NCBI GenBank assembly: GCA_963740065.1
Contig: CAVUCS010000002.1
Coordinates: 1-64,000, forward strand
Length of the DNA: 64,000 bases
Direction of reading: 5' to 3'
Source: DASVDE01 sp963740065
GTDB lineage: Bacteria > Actinomycetota > Thermoleophilia > Solirubrobacterales > 70-9
The first letter of the stretch is position 1. Each line of letters starts with the position of its first letter. The notes below the pieces were generated by a model. It saw only the letters and a list, made by a program, of their open reading frames with translations, was not told the DNA's origin and made no database searches. The position numbers and the translations under genes were made by a program. Below are positions 24,236 to 32,271 of the stretch, in pieces.

Positions 24236-24444
24236 TGGCGGAAGCGCAACGAGTTGAGGTCGGTTTCGAGGGCGGCCAGGTCGTCTCCGTTCGCCTTACC
24301 GAAGAGGAACTGAAGGACCTCCGCAAGGAGGTCGAGAAGGGCGGCTGGCACGATGTCCACACCGAGGACGGCGTTCTCGCGCTCTATCTCGGCAAGGTCT
24401 GCTTTCTCCGGATTGACTCGGGCGAACAGCGGATCGGTTTTTGA
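24235..24444 (+). CDS. Small conserved-looking hypothetical protein
   Basis: 69 residues, MAEAQRVEVGFEGGQVVSVR then LTEEELKDLRKEVEKGGWH and GVLALYLGKVCFLRIDSG. The pattern is strand, helix, strand with no membrane segment, like the small beta-rich proteins that actinobacteria often encode after housekeeping genes. Start ATG overlaps the mce stop, and an SD-like GAAAGGA precedes it. I do not recognise the function. The overlap and the normal codon use support a real gene. Confidence 0.75.
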   Translation: MAEAQRVEVGFEGGQVVSVRLTEEELKDLRKEVEKGGWHDVHTEDGVLALYLGKVCFLRIDSGEQRIGF

Positions 24445-24474
24445 GCGCCCCCGCCGGCGCATAGGTGCTTAGAA

Positions 24475-25089
24475 ATGCGAATTAGGACTTTTCTTGGACT
24501 GATTGGGGCGGGGGTTGGGATTGCTGCCTTGTGGTGGCGCAATAACCCTTCGGCCTGTCCTTACGGGCAGCGCTTCTGGGTAGAGGCGCCGCACCCGGTC
24601 ATCACCCGCGACCGCTTGCGCGATGTGCTGCGGCCGCAGCCGGGCGAGCGGCTGTTGGAGATCGGGCCCGGCACCGGCTACTACACCCTCGACCTGGCGG
24701 AGTGGCTCGGCCCCGATGGGGCGGTGGAGATCTTCGACCTCCAGCAGGAGTTCCTCGACCACACGACGGGCCGCGCCGCGGAGCGGGGCCTCACCAACGT
24801 CAAGCCGACCCAAGGTGACGCAACGTCCTTGCCCTACGGCGACGACAGCATGGACGCGGTCGTCCTCACCGCGGTTCTGGGTGAGATCCCCGACAGAGCC
24901 GCTGCCCTGAGGGAGATCCGCCGGGTCTTGAAGCCGGAGGGCCGCCTCGTGGTCGGCGAGCTGTTCGGCGATCCCCACTTCACCACCCTCGCCCGCCTCA
25001 AGGAGGAGTCCTCCGCGGCGGGCCTCACCTACGAACACCACTCCGGCAACCGCCTCGCATATTTCGCCCGCCTCGGCCCGCTTCCGTAA
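24475..25089 (+). CDS. SAM-dependent methyltransferase with an N-terminal hydrophobic segment
   Basis: 204 residues. Residues 2-22 (RIRTFLGLIGAGVGIAALWW) form a membrane or signal-anchor segment. Then comes a class I methyltransferase fold: LLEIGPGTGYYTLDLAEWLG (motif I), VEIFDLQQEFLDH, GDATSLPYGDDSMDAVVLTA (motif II) and RVLKPEGRLVVGELF (motif III). It resembles the UbiE/phospholipid N-methyltransferase group, and the membrane anchor suggests a lipid substrate; that is inference. It follows the small gene at 24235 by 30 bases and converges on a secreted-protein gene. Confidence 0.88.
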   Translation: MRIRTFLGLIGAGVGIAALWWRNNPSACPYGQRFWVEAPHPVITRDRLRDVLRPQPGERLLEIGPGTGYYTLDLAEWLGPDGAVEIFDLQQEFLDHTTGRAAERGLTNVKPTQGDATSLPYGDDSMDAVVLTAVLGEIPDRAAALREIRRVLKPEGRLVVGELFGDPHFTTLARLKEESSAAGLTYEHHSGNRLAYFARLGPLP

Positions 25090-25104
25090 CTCTTTTCGGA
25101 CCGC

Positions 25105-27849
25105 CTACTGTTTCTTCTTCCGGCAGGCGGGGATGTTCAGCCGCAGGCCTCTGACCTTCATCCGGCGCATGTTCTGGGCACGCAGGTTGAGGAAGGCGAA
25201 GCGCTTGCGTTTGCAGAGGCCATCCGAGTTGACGAGCAGACCGCGGTCGCCGCCCCGCATGTTGAGGATGAACTTGCGCACGGCGACGTCCGGCGTCGGA
25301 GAGAAGACAGTCTTGAGCCGACCCTTGACGCCGATGATCTCCCCGCGCAGGCGCACGTTCACCTGGCCGCGCAGGTCGGCGAGCAGGTTGGGCAGCAGGT
25401 CATCGGAGGCGACCAGGTACACCGGCCCCTTGAGGATGCCGTCGAGCAGCGGCGACCGGGCACGCGCGTAGCCGTAGATCGCCCGCTTTGGGCATCTCCG
25501 CGCCGCCAGCTGGTCCCGAGTGCAGATCGTCTGGATGTTGCCTTGGTCGAGGATCGTCGCCTTGGGTAGAACGAAGGCGGCGCGTCGCAGGTTGGCGTCA
25601 CCCCGTCGTGTCTTGTAGATCGCCCGTAGCTTCGGGTGGCCGGCGCGCTTGGTAGGTCCGGTCAAGCGGGTGAAGAACTTGGGCTTGAAGCGCAGAGCTC
25701 TACATTTCGTCGCCTGGAATCTGCTCGCCTGCGCGGAGGCGAGCCAGGTCGCGGGGTCGGCCGGGTCCGAGCCGCCGCCGAAGATGCTCGAGCTGACGAG
25801 GAAGGGGCGGCGGCAGGTCGTCGGGTTGACGGTGAACTTCTTTCGCCAGAGGGAGACGTCGACTCTGCGGACGTCGAGCTTGACGCCGCCGAATACGTAC
25901 GGGATCGGGTCGGAGACCGCGTGCACCTGTGCGGTCTCGGGATCGACGTAGAGCGGCGTCCGCACGACGACAGTGCCGAGGTCGTATGGCCCGCCGACAG
26001 CGCCGGTGATGAAGGCGAGGCTGACCGGCGCTCCCTTGTAGGGGCCGGCGAGATAGGCGTTGCCCTTTACGTGCAGCGGCGCCGGGCCCGAGCCGGCGTC
26101 GATGTCGACCGTGCCCGCGAAGCTCGAGTTCGGGCAGGCTGGCTCGGTGAGCGTCGCGATCCCGGATCTGTTCGCCGCCGCAGCGATGTTCGCCTCCGGG
26201 CAGTACTCCATGCCGGCGAGGCGGGCGATCATCCCCGGCGGCAGCATCACGTCGATCCGGCGAAGCTCTTGGGCGCCGTCGGGACGGGTTACGTGAAGTT
26301 CGAACGGGCTGTAGGCCCCGGCCGTGCTGCCGGTCGGGCCCGCCTCATAGTTCGGGCTGAACGGCCGCTCGCCGAGGCTCTGCGGGCAGGGCCCACCGCC
26401 CGGGGCGGAGCTGAGGCTGAACTGGTCGCTCGGGGTGGCGTTGCCATTCGCTGACCAGGGCGTCAGGTCCGTGGTCGCCGTGTGCGGCCCGCAGGTGGCA
26501 GGGGAGGTAAGCGCCCCCCGCGCCCCGCCGTCGAGGTTGATTCTGAAAGAGGTGAACGGCGCCTGCGGGTTGTTGGCGACCACCGCGGTGAGTTGTCCAG
26601 TCTCCAGGTTCGGGAGCACTCTGCCGAGGAGGCGCACATTCACTCCGTAGCGCGGCGAGGAGGCGTGGATGAAGATTCGGAACTGGTCGCCGGAGGAGGG
26701 ATCGTTACTGAGTGGCGCTCCGACGTAGACGTCCCCACCGACAGAGTTCGGTGGCAACGACGGGGTCTGCACTTCGACCGAGCCGATTCGCGACTCGCCC
26801 GGGCAGGCGATCGGGTCGTTTGTCCCCTTGCCGAACTGCGCGTCGGTGCAGGGTGTCAAGCCGTTGGCGAGCGAGGGGTTGAGGCCGGCGCCCTCGGGCA
26901 GGGTCACTCTTGCGGTCAGCAGGTGGGACTGGGAGATGCCGGTCGGATTTGGGGTGTAGGGGAGGGTCAGCTCGATCGAGGAGGGCTCCGGCGAGTCGGT
27001 TTGTCCACCGGAGGCGACTCTGACGCCCGGGTCGAAGGGAACTCTGTCGCAGTCAGTCGCGCTGTACGGGGTGGTGAACGACGCGGAGGCGAAGTCGCCG
27101 GGATTCTGGTGGGAATCGACTCTCAGGTTGGCAATCTGCCCCCCGGCGCAGTTGCTCGGCATGGTCAGGTAGCCGTCCCCGGCCTGGCCGTTGAAGATCT
27201 GGCGCGAGCCGATCACCGCCGGGCCCGCGGGGGGTGCCTCGATGTCGCTGATCGTGAAGGAGATGTGCTGGTCCACCGGGTCGAGCGAGCCGACCAGCAG
27301 CGTCGGTGCGGTGCCGGGCAGCGGCACTTTGAAACCGGCCTGAGCGGGCACGCCGAATGGCGGCTCGACGTTGTAGACGGGGAGGGGAAGAGTCACCGCG
27401 GGGGGAGGGCCGACCAGCGCAGTGAGCCAGTTCACTCCCACCTGCGAGCCGGCCGGACAGGTGGAGGCATCGAGTTGGGCCTCGGTGCACTTGACGGTCG
27501 CTTCGGGATTGACGCCCAAGCCTTCGGGCAGCTCGACGATGACGTCCTTGACGTTGTCGTCCGGAACTCCGCCGGTCGATCTCAGGGTGAAGTCGGGGAT
27601 TCCGAAGGGGGGATGGCCGGCTGCTTGTGTGTAGAACCGGGCCGGGGGGTCGGAGGCGATGCACGGGTCTGCCGGCGTGGCGTCGGTGTCGCAGGTCACG
27701 GTCTCCCATCTGGCGATTCCGAATGCCGCCTTGGCGGGCGCTGCTCCGAAGGCAAATATGAGGAGCGCGGCGCAGACCGCGATCGGCGCTCCAAGAGTTA
27801 AGCGCGGCTTCAGTCTGCGTTCCTCCCCGAGAGCGACCATGCGCCTCAA
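25105..27849 (-). CDS. Large secreted protein with repeated CPxxSxxG modules
   Basis: 914 residues. The signal peptide LTLGAPIAVCAALLIFAFGAAPAKA ends near residue 41, so the mature part is outside the cell. The body is beta-rich and repeats a pattern of two parts. A strand of the type VIVELPEGLGVNPEA precedes a cysteine pair such as CTEAQLDASTCPAGSQVG; this recurs as CTDAQFGKGTNDPIACPG and CPEANIAAAANRSG...ACPNSSFAG. The last 120 residues are basic (RAIYKTRRGDANLRRAAFVLP, then RMKVRGLRLNIPACRKKKQ) and could bind cell wall polymers. From memory, such proteins are abundant in Thermoleophilia, with no known function. Start ATG 27849 or 27840. Palindrome copy d lies 26 bases upstream. Confidence 0.85.
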   Translation of the reverse strand: MRRMVALGEERRLKPRLTLGAPIAVCAALLIFAFGAAPAKAAFGIARWETVTCDTDATPADPCIASDPPARFYTQAAGHPPFGIPDFTLRSTGGVPDDNVKDVIVELPEGLGVNPEATVKCTEAQLDASTCPAGSQVGVNWLTALVGPPPAVTLPLPVYNVEPPFGVPAQAGFKVPLPGTAPTLLVGSLDPVDQHISFTISDIEAPPAGPAVIGSRQIFNGQAGDGYLTMPSNCAGGQIANLRVDSHQNPGDFASASFTTPYSATDCDRVPFDPGVRVASGGQTDSPEPSSIELTLPYTPNPTGISQSHLLTARVTLPEGAGLNPSLANGLTPCTDAQFGKGTNDPIACPGESRIGSVEVQTPSLPPNSVGGDVYVGAPLSNDPSSGDQFRIFIHASSPRYGVNVRLLGRVLPNLETGQLTAVVANNPQAPFTSFRINLDGGARGALTSPATCGPHTATTDLTPWSANGNATPSDQFSLSSAPGGGPCPQSLGERPFSPNYEAGPTGSTAGAYSPFELHVTRPDGAQELRRIDVMLPPGMIARLAGMEYCPEANIAAAANRSGIATLTEPACPNSSFAGTVDIDAGSGPAPLHVKGNAYLAGPYKGAPVSLAFITGAVGGPYDLGTVVVRTPLYVDPETAQVHAVSDPIPYVFGGVKLDVRRVDVSLWRKKFTVNPTTCRRPFLVSSSIFGGGSDPADPATWLASAQASRFQATKCRALRFKPKFFTRLTGPTKRAGHPKLRAIYKTRRGDANLRRAAFVLPKATILDQGNIQTICTRDQLAARRCPKRAIYGYARARSPLLDGILKGPVYLVASDDLLPNLLADLRGQVNVRLRGEIIGVKGRLKTVFSPTPDVAVRKFILNMRGGDRGLLVNSDGLCKRKRFAFLNLRAQNMRRMKVRGLRLNIPACRKKKQ

Positions 27850-27874
27850 CTACCCGGCGCCCGCTCCTTGAAAC

Positions 27875-27925
27875 CGTTCCGCTGTTCCTTATGTCCGTGT
27901 AGCGCACAAAAGGAACAGCGGAACG
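27875..27925. repeat. Family 1 palindromic element, copy d (TTCC subtype)
   Basis: Arms CGTTCCGCTGTTCCTT (27875-27890) and AAGGAACAGCGGAACG (27910-27925) are perfectly complementary, with a 19-base loop. The outer GTTCCGCTG is shared with other copies, but the inner part is TTCCTT rather than CGACTTAT. It lies in the promoter or leader region of the large secreted-protein gene. Confidence 0.88.
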
Positions 27926-27952
27926 CTCGAACGGCCGGGAGCCCGAAGGAGG

Positions 27953-28915
27953 TCAGGCGAGCGAGGTCCAGAGGCGGTCTTCGGCCTCGGCTACGCGGTG
28001 GGCTGCGGCGTCGATCTCACGCCAGAGCGCCGGGTCGGCATCGTCGCTCTCGCTGGCGGCGTGGAAGGCGGCCGCGAGATCGGTCCAGCGGGCGGCGGCA
28101 TCTGCGGCGAGAGGGGCTTCAGGCCGTCCTGCCTCCTCCAGGAAGCGGGAATACATCAGGCGGAAAGCCCCGCCGCCGGTGCCGCGGCGCTCGATCACCT
28201 GGTAGCCGAAGCGGGCGCACCATCTCCAGTCCTCGGCCGCCTCCGGCCAGGAGCCCGCTTCGGCCGCGAGGCGACGGACCGCGGCGAGGCCGGAGAAGTC
28301 GCCGAACTCCGGCTCCACCATCGCTTTCGCGGCGCGCGCTACAGCGGCCGGGATCGCGGCGCGCAACCGCTCGGGGTCAACCGCCTCCGAGGCGGTGAAC
28401 ATGTGGCCGGCGAGCGGGTAGGCAGGATGGGAGCTGTGGCGAGCCTTGTCGAGGTTCTCCAGTCGCGTCTCCTGCAGTTCCTCAAAGCCGGTGTCGGAGA
28501 GGTGGGCCACTTCCCCGTCGTAGCCGGCGAGGACGACCGCGTGGCCGGGGAAGTGGGCGGAGTCGCCGTAATGGTCGAGGTAGTAGAGGTCGGTGAGTAG
28601 GAGTACGGGGTTGCCGGCATCGACCTCGGCGCGGGCGGCATCCCAGGCGTCGCCGTCTCCCTCTTCGAAGGTGCGCAACTCCAGGGCCGCCCCGGTCAGC
28701 TCGTCGAAGTTCTCCTCAAGCCGCGCGGTGCGACCGTTGAACCAGCGGCTGGGCGAAGCGTCCTCGAGGGTCACGTAGTAGAAGCAGGCGCCGGCGCCGA
28801 GCCCAAACGCCATCTCCTCGCTGATCTCGACGCCGTGGAAGGCGAGCAGGTTGCGCAGCGCGGTCGAGCCGCAGTGGTGGCCGGGGGTGTGGACGTAGCC
28901 GGGAACGGTCGGCAT
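27953..28915 (-). CDS. BtrH-like N-terminal peptidase-fold protein (DUF4872 type)
   Basis: About 320 residues from ATG 28915 (MPTVPGYVHTPGHHCGSTAL). Residues 1-145 look like the BtrH N-terminal domain: the HCGSTALRNLLAFHG cysteine region, EEMAFGLGAGACFYYV, PVLLLTDLYYLDHYG and HFPGHAVVLAGYDGEVAHLSDTGF, a papain-like layout with Cys14 and a later GHAVVL histidine. The C-terminal half is helical (AAVRRLAAEAGSWPEAAEDW, YSRFLEEAG). BtrH is an acyltransferase in butirosin synthesis, and distant relatives occur in many biosynthetic loci. No such cluster is visible here, so the substrate is unknown. The open frame reaches 29149, but the extra part overlaps PAP2 and is not credible. Confidence 0.8.
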   Translation of the reverse strand: MPTVPGYVHTPGHHCGSTALRNLLAFHGVEISEEMAFGLGAGACFYYVTLEDASPSRWFNGRTARLEENFDELTGAALELRTFEEGDGDAWDAARAEVDAGNPVLLLTDLYYLDHYGDSAHFPGHAVVLAGYDGEVAHLSDTGFEELQETRLENLDKARHSSHPAYPLAGHMFTASEAVDPERLRAAIPAAVARAAKAMVEPEFGDFSGLAAVRRLAAEAGSWPEAAEDWRWCARFGYQVIERRGTGGGAFRLMYSRFLEEAGRPEAPLAADAAARWTDLAAAFHAASESDDADPALWREIDAAAHRVAEAEDRLWTSLA

Positions 28916-28943
28916 GGGGAGGCGGATTATCCTGCTCCGGCCG

Positions 28944-29437
28944 ATGAACCTTGACCTCCGACTCTTGCGTGCTTTTAGGACCCGTGGGCACACGCCCCGG
29001 GTGGAGAAGCTTGTGCGGGTTCTGGGGAAGGCCGGGAACAATGGGGCCGTTTGGGTGGCTATTGGGGTTTTCCTTGCTCTTCTTGACTCGTCGAATCGCG
29101 AGGCTTGGTTGATCTGCGCGCTGCTCGCTCCCGTCGCCATCGCACTCAATTACGTCGTGAAGCTGGTGTTCAAGCGGCCGCGGCCGGTGCTCGAAGGGTT
29201 GCCGCCCCTCGGGGGGGCGCCCAGCTCGCTGAGCTTTCCGTCCGCCCATGCGACTTCGGCATTCGCGGTGGCGACGGCGATGACGCGGGTCGAGCCATTG
29301 GCCGCGCTCGCCTTTGTCCTGGCATTGCCGCTCTTGCCCTCGGTCGTCCCTACCTTGGGATGCACTACCCGTCCGACGTGCTGGCCGGCGCCGTTCTCGG
29401 CGTTGCGCTCGGCCTGATCGTTCCCCTTTCCCTATGA
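28944..29437 (+). pseudogene. PAP2-family membrane phosphatase with a frameshift near 29335-29345
   Basis: Starting MNLDLRLLRAFRTRGHTPRV, the protein has three membrane segments and the PAP2 triad motifs: KLVFKRPRP (KxxxxxxRP), FPSAHATSA (PSxH), and GRPYLGMHYPSD (RxxxxxHxxxD). The third motif is in another frame. The first frame reads LALPLLPSVVPTLG and ends at 29417; the second gives ALGRPYLGMHYPSDVLAGAVLG, ending at 29437. Adding one base (likely a G before CCCTCGG) joins them into a 165-residue protein. PAP2 enzymes hydrolyse lipid phosphates or undecaprenyl-pyrophosphate. Its stop overlaps the ychF ATG by 4 bases, which suggests that the downstream frame is the true end. Confidence 0.75.
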
Positions 29438-30507
29438 AGGTCGGGATCGTCGGCTTGCCCAACGCCGGCAAGTCGACGCTTTTCAACGCGCTGACCAAGG
29501 GCGGGGCGCAGACCGGGGATTACCCGTTCACGACGATCGAGCCGAACGTCGCCATCGCGCAGGTGCCCGACGAGCGGTTGGAGGCGGTCGCCGAGACGGT
29601 CCGCAGCTCCGAGCTGTTGCCGGCGACGATCGCCTTCCACGACATCGCCGGGTTGGTCAAAGGGGCCTCGGAGGGGGAAGGCTTGGGGAACAAGTTCCTC
29701 GCCTCGATTCGGGAGACCGACGCGATCTGTCATGTGGTTCGTTGTCACGCCGACTCCGGCGTGCCGCACCCCGACGGTCGGGTCGATCCGCTGGCCGACA
29801 TCGAGACGATCGAGACCGAGCTGATGCTCTCCGACTATGAACAGACGGAACGTCGCCTGGACCGAGTGACGAAACAGGCGAAGTCCGGCGACGCTGAGGC
29901 GATCGCCGAGCGCGACTGGCTCGCGGCCGTTCACGAAGCCCTCGCCGCGGGCAAGCCGGCCCGCTCGGTTCCCATTCCCGACGCGGCGCCCGACGCGGCG
30001 CGCAACCTCCACGCCCTCACCTCGAAGCCAATCCTCTATGTCGCCAACGTCGACGAAGGGGACGCCGAGGTGCCGGAGACGGTCGCCGCTCATGCGAAAG
30101 AGGTGGGGGCGGGCGCCGTCGCGGTCAGCGCCAGGATCGAAGGTGAGCTGGCCGAGCTCGACGCCGCCGAGGCGGAGGAGATGCGCGAGTCCTACGGGGT
30201 CGAGGGGTCGGGCCTGGCGCGGCTGGTACGCGCGGCCTACGACCTGCTCGAGCTGATCACTTTCTTCACCGCCGGTGAGGGCAAGGAGGCGGTTGCGCGC
30301 CCGCTTCGTCGCGGCTCCACCGCCTGGGAGGCGGCGGCCACGATCCACACTGAGATCCAGGACGAATTCATCAAAGCCGAAGCGATCGGCTGGAAGGACC
30401 TGGTTGAGTGCGGCGGCTACGCCGCGGGCCGGGACAAGGGCCTGCTCCGCATCGAAGGCCGCGATTACGTCGTCGCCGACGGCGACGTGATCACGATTAA
30501 GGTCTGA
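29434..30507 (+). CDS. ychF: Redox-regulated P-loop ATPase/GTPase YchF
   Basis: 357 residues from ATG 29434. The P-loop is GLPNAGKST (7-15), followed by the TGDYPFTTIEPNVA switch and HDIAGLVKGASEGEGLGNKF. Next come the DAICHVVRCH and VANVD (NKxD replacement) nucleotide-specificity region, and the C-terminal TGS domain (YDLLELITFFTAGEGKEAVA, EIQDEFIKAEAIGW). YchF is the universal Obg-related protein that prefers ATP and binds ribosomes. The longer frame to 29314 covers PAP2 sequence and is rejected. ATG overlaps the PAP2 stop, so both are probably on one transcript. Confidence 0.96.
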   Translation: MKVGIVGLPNAGKSTLFNALTKGGAQTGDYPFTTIEPNVAIAQVPDERLEAVAETVRSSELLPATIAFHDIAGLVKGASEGEGLGNKFLASIRETDAICHVVRCHADSGVPHPDGRVDPLADIETIETELMLSDYEQTERRLDRVTKQAKSGDAEAIAERDWLAAVHEALAAGKPARSVPIPDAAPDAARNLHALTSKPILYVANVDEGDAEVPETVAAHAKEVGAGAVAVSARIEGELAELDAAEAEEMRESYGVEGSGLARLVRAAYDLLELITFFTAGEGKEAVARPLRRGSTAWEAAATIHTEIQDEFIKAEAIGWKDLVECGGYAAGRDKGLLRIEGRDYVVADGDVITIKV

Positions 30508-30514
30508 GCGCCGC

Positions 30515-31162
30515 TCAGTAGCTGCAGTCGCGGGCGCCGGAGACGTACTGGAGCGTGCCGATCTGCTGGGCGCCGTTGTACTGGTAGACGCCGGTCACCG
30601 CGCCGCTGGTCGATACGTGCCACTCGTAAAAAGATGGGTTGCCGTAGTTGTCGACAATCTCGTTGAAGGCCCACGAGCCATCGGCTTCGACCACCGCGTT
30701 CTGTACTTGGTAGGCGCGAGCGCCATTGATGATGTCGGAGCCCGACGTTGAGGTCAGCCGACAGTAGAAGAAGGCGCCGCTCGTCGTGTGGCTGTAGCGC
30801 TCCTCGACCGCGCAGTTCGGCCAGCCGGCTGGGCAGTCGGTGAAGGTCGAGTTGAAGAGATACCTCTGCAGGAACGGGACCGCCTCCTGGCCCGAGAGTC
30901 TGCGGCCGGGGGGCTCGAAGAGAGGCGGAGCGCTCGGAGTCTTTCCATGTCCCGATCTGGCTTTGACGCACCTCTTGACCCACTTGCCCTTGCGTCTGAC
31001 TTTCTTCAGCTTCTTGCCCCTGGGGCAGGCTCGTCTGCCTTTTCTCTTGCTGATCGAGGCGTCCGGCGCGGAGGCTCCCGGCGTCGCCGCGGCGATCGGG
31101 GTGACGGTAAGGCCGATAACGAGGACCAGCAGGGCCGGAGCGAGGCGGAGGGAGAGGTGCAT
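30515..31162 (-). CDS. Secreted hypothetical protein with a basic linker
   Basis: 215 residues from ATG 31162. The signal peptide MHLSLRLAPALLVLVIGLTV ends in PIAAA near residue 26. A basic linker (SKRKGRRACPRGKKLKKVRR, then WVKRCVK) follows, and then a globular domain of about 130 residues: LSGQEAVPFLQRYLFNSTFT, CPAGWPNCAVEERYS, GAFFYCRLTSTSGSDIING and FYEWHVSTSGAVTGVYQYNG. The conserved-looking cysteines (about five) may form disulfides. Basic CPxGKKLKKV linkers are common in secreted proteins of this group and could bind the cell wall. The function is unknown. It converges with ychF after 7 bases. Confidence 0.75.
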   Translation of the reverse strand: MHLSLRLAPALLVLVIGLTVTPIAAATPGASAPDASISKRKGRRACPRGKKLKKVRRKGKWVKRCVKARSGHGKTPSAPPLFEPPGRRLSGQEAVPFLQRYLFNSTFTDCPAGWPNCAVEERYSHTTSGAFFYCRLTSTSGSDIINGARAYQVQNAVVEADGSWAFNEIVDNYGNPSFYEWHVSTSGAVTGVYQYNGAQQIGTLQYVSGARDCSY

Positions 31163-31226
31163 TGGGCCGAGCCTACAAGCGACGCGGATGCCCTTCAAGT
31201 CGGCGCCGCGCGGCTAGAGTGAGTCC

Positions 31227-32270
31227 GTGGGCTTGGACGAAGGGGTGCGGTTTCCGGCGGTGGCGGCGAAGGCCGGCCACTACGAGAGCTTCTACATCAA
31301 GGCCTGCCGACCGGGCGGAGGGCAGGGAATCTGGATTCGCCACACGGTTCACAAGCGGCCGGGGGAGGAGCCGAACGCCTCGATCTGGTTCGTGCTCTTC
31401 GACCGCGAAGCCGACGGGCCGCGGGCGACCAAGGTGACGGTGCCCGCCGCCGAGCTGTCAACGCCCCCCGGCTCATGGCTCCGCGTAGCCGGCGCCGAAA
31501 TCGGCCCCGGCTACGCCCGAGCTTCCGCTGCGACTTATCCCGGTATGTCAGGCATAAGTCGCAGCGGAACGGGGGAGGAGGCGGCGACTGCCGCGATCTC
31601 CTGGGACCTGACGTTCTCCGGCGACTCCGACCCCTGTAAGTACCTGCCCGCCGACTGGCTCTACAAGGCGCCGGTTCCCCGCACCAAGTTCGTCGCTCCC
31701 TACCCGCGCGCGAGCTTTGACGGGGCGCTGGAGGTCGATGGAGAGACGATCGACATCTCCGGCTGGCCGGGGATGATCGGCCACAACTGGGGGACCGAGC
31801 ACGCCGAGCGCTGGGTCTGGCTGGAGGGCACCGGCTTCGCCGACGACCCCGATGCTTACTTCGACGCCGGCGCCGCGCGGATCAAGCTCGGCTCGCGCAC
31901 GACCCCGTGGATCCCCTCCGGCTTCCTCAAGCTCGACGGCCGGTCCCACCGCCTCGGCGGTTTCGGCAAGATCCGCTCGGCGTCGATCCGGGAGTCCCAC
32001 GAGGCCTGCGAGTTCGTCCTCCCCGGCAAGGACATAGTCGTCCGCGGCGTTGTCTCAGCCCCAAAGAAGGACTTCGTCGGCTGGATCTACGCCGACCCCA
32101 AGGGCCCGGAGCACAACACGATCAACTGCTCGGTCTCCGACCTTGAGCTGACCGTCGACCGACCCGGCCATCCCCCCCGCAAGCTCTCCCTCCCGGCCGG
32201 CGCCGCCTACGAGCTGGGCATGCGCGAGACCGACCACGGCGTCCCGGTTCAGCCGTTCCCGGACGGTTGA
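31227..32270 (+). CDS. CrtC / tocopherol-cyclase-like protein with an in-frame palindrome
   Basis: 347 residues from GTG 31227, no signal peptide. Segments HYESFYIKACRPGGGQGIWI, SIWFVLFDREADGPRATKVT, the WDLTF strand, ISGWPGMIGHNWGTEHAERW and GRSHRLGGFGKI match the lipocalin-like fold of hydroxyneurosporene synthase and tocopherol cyclase-like proteins. The GHNWG motif in particular is typical. These act on, or bind, isoprenoid substrates; the substrate here is unknown. Residues about 99-115 (SAATYPGMSGISRSGTG) are encoded by family 1 palindrome copy e, inserted between GPGYARA and the WDLTF strand. The same peptide pattern is found in GalT. Confidence 0.8.
   Translation: MGLDEGVRFPAVAAKAGHYESFYIKACRPGGGQGIWIRHTVHKRPGEEPNASIWFVLFDREADGPRATKVTVPAAELSTPPGSWLRVAGAEIGPGYARASAATYPGMSGISRSGTGEEAATAAISWDLTFSGDSDPCKYLPADWLYKAPVPRTKFVAPYPRASFDGALEVDGETIDISGWPGMIGHNWGTEHAERWVWLEGTGFADDPDAYFDAGAARIKLGSRTTPWIPSGFLKLDGRSHRLGGFGKIRSASIRESHEACEFVLPGKDIVVRGVVSAPKKDFVGWIYADPKGPEHNTINCSVSDLELTVDRPGHPPRKLSLPAGAAYELGMRETDHGVPVQPFPDG
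31522..31570. repeat. Family 1 palindromic element, copy e (inside a CrtC-like gene)
   Basis: Arms TTCCGCTGCGACTTAT (31523-31538) and ATAAGTCGCAGCGGAA (31554-31569) are perfect complements. The loop CCCGGTATGTCAGGC shares GGTATGTCAG with the minus-strand reading of copy a. The coding frame through it gives SAATYPGMSGISRSGT. Confidence 0.9.
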
Positions 32271-32271
32271 G

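Noticed and set aside
25105..27849. Cysteine-containing repeats in the large secreted protein as a known adhesin or toxin (RTX, YD) repeat
   Set aside because: No GGxGxD or YD-repeat motifs were found; the CPxxSxxG modules do not match those families.
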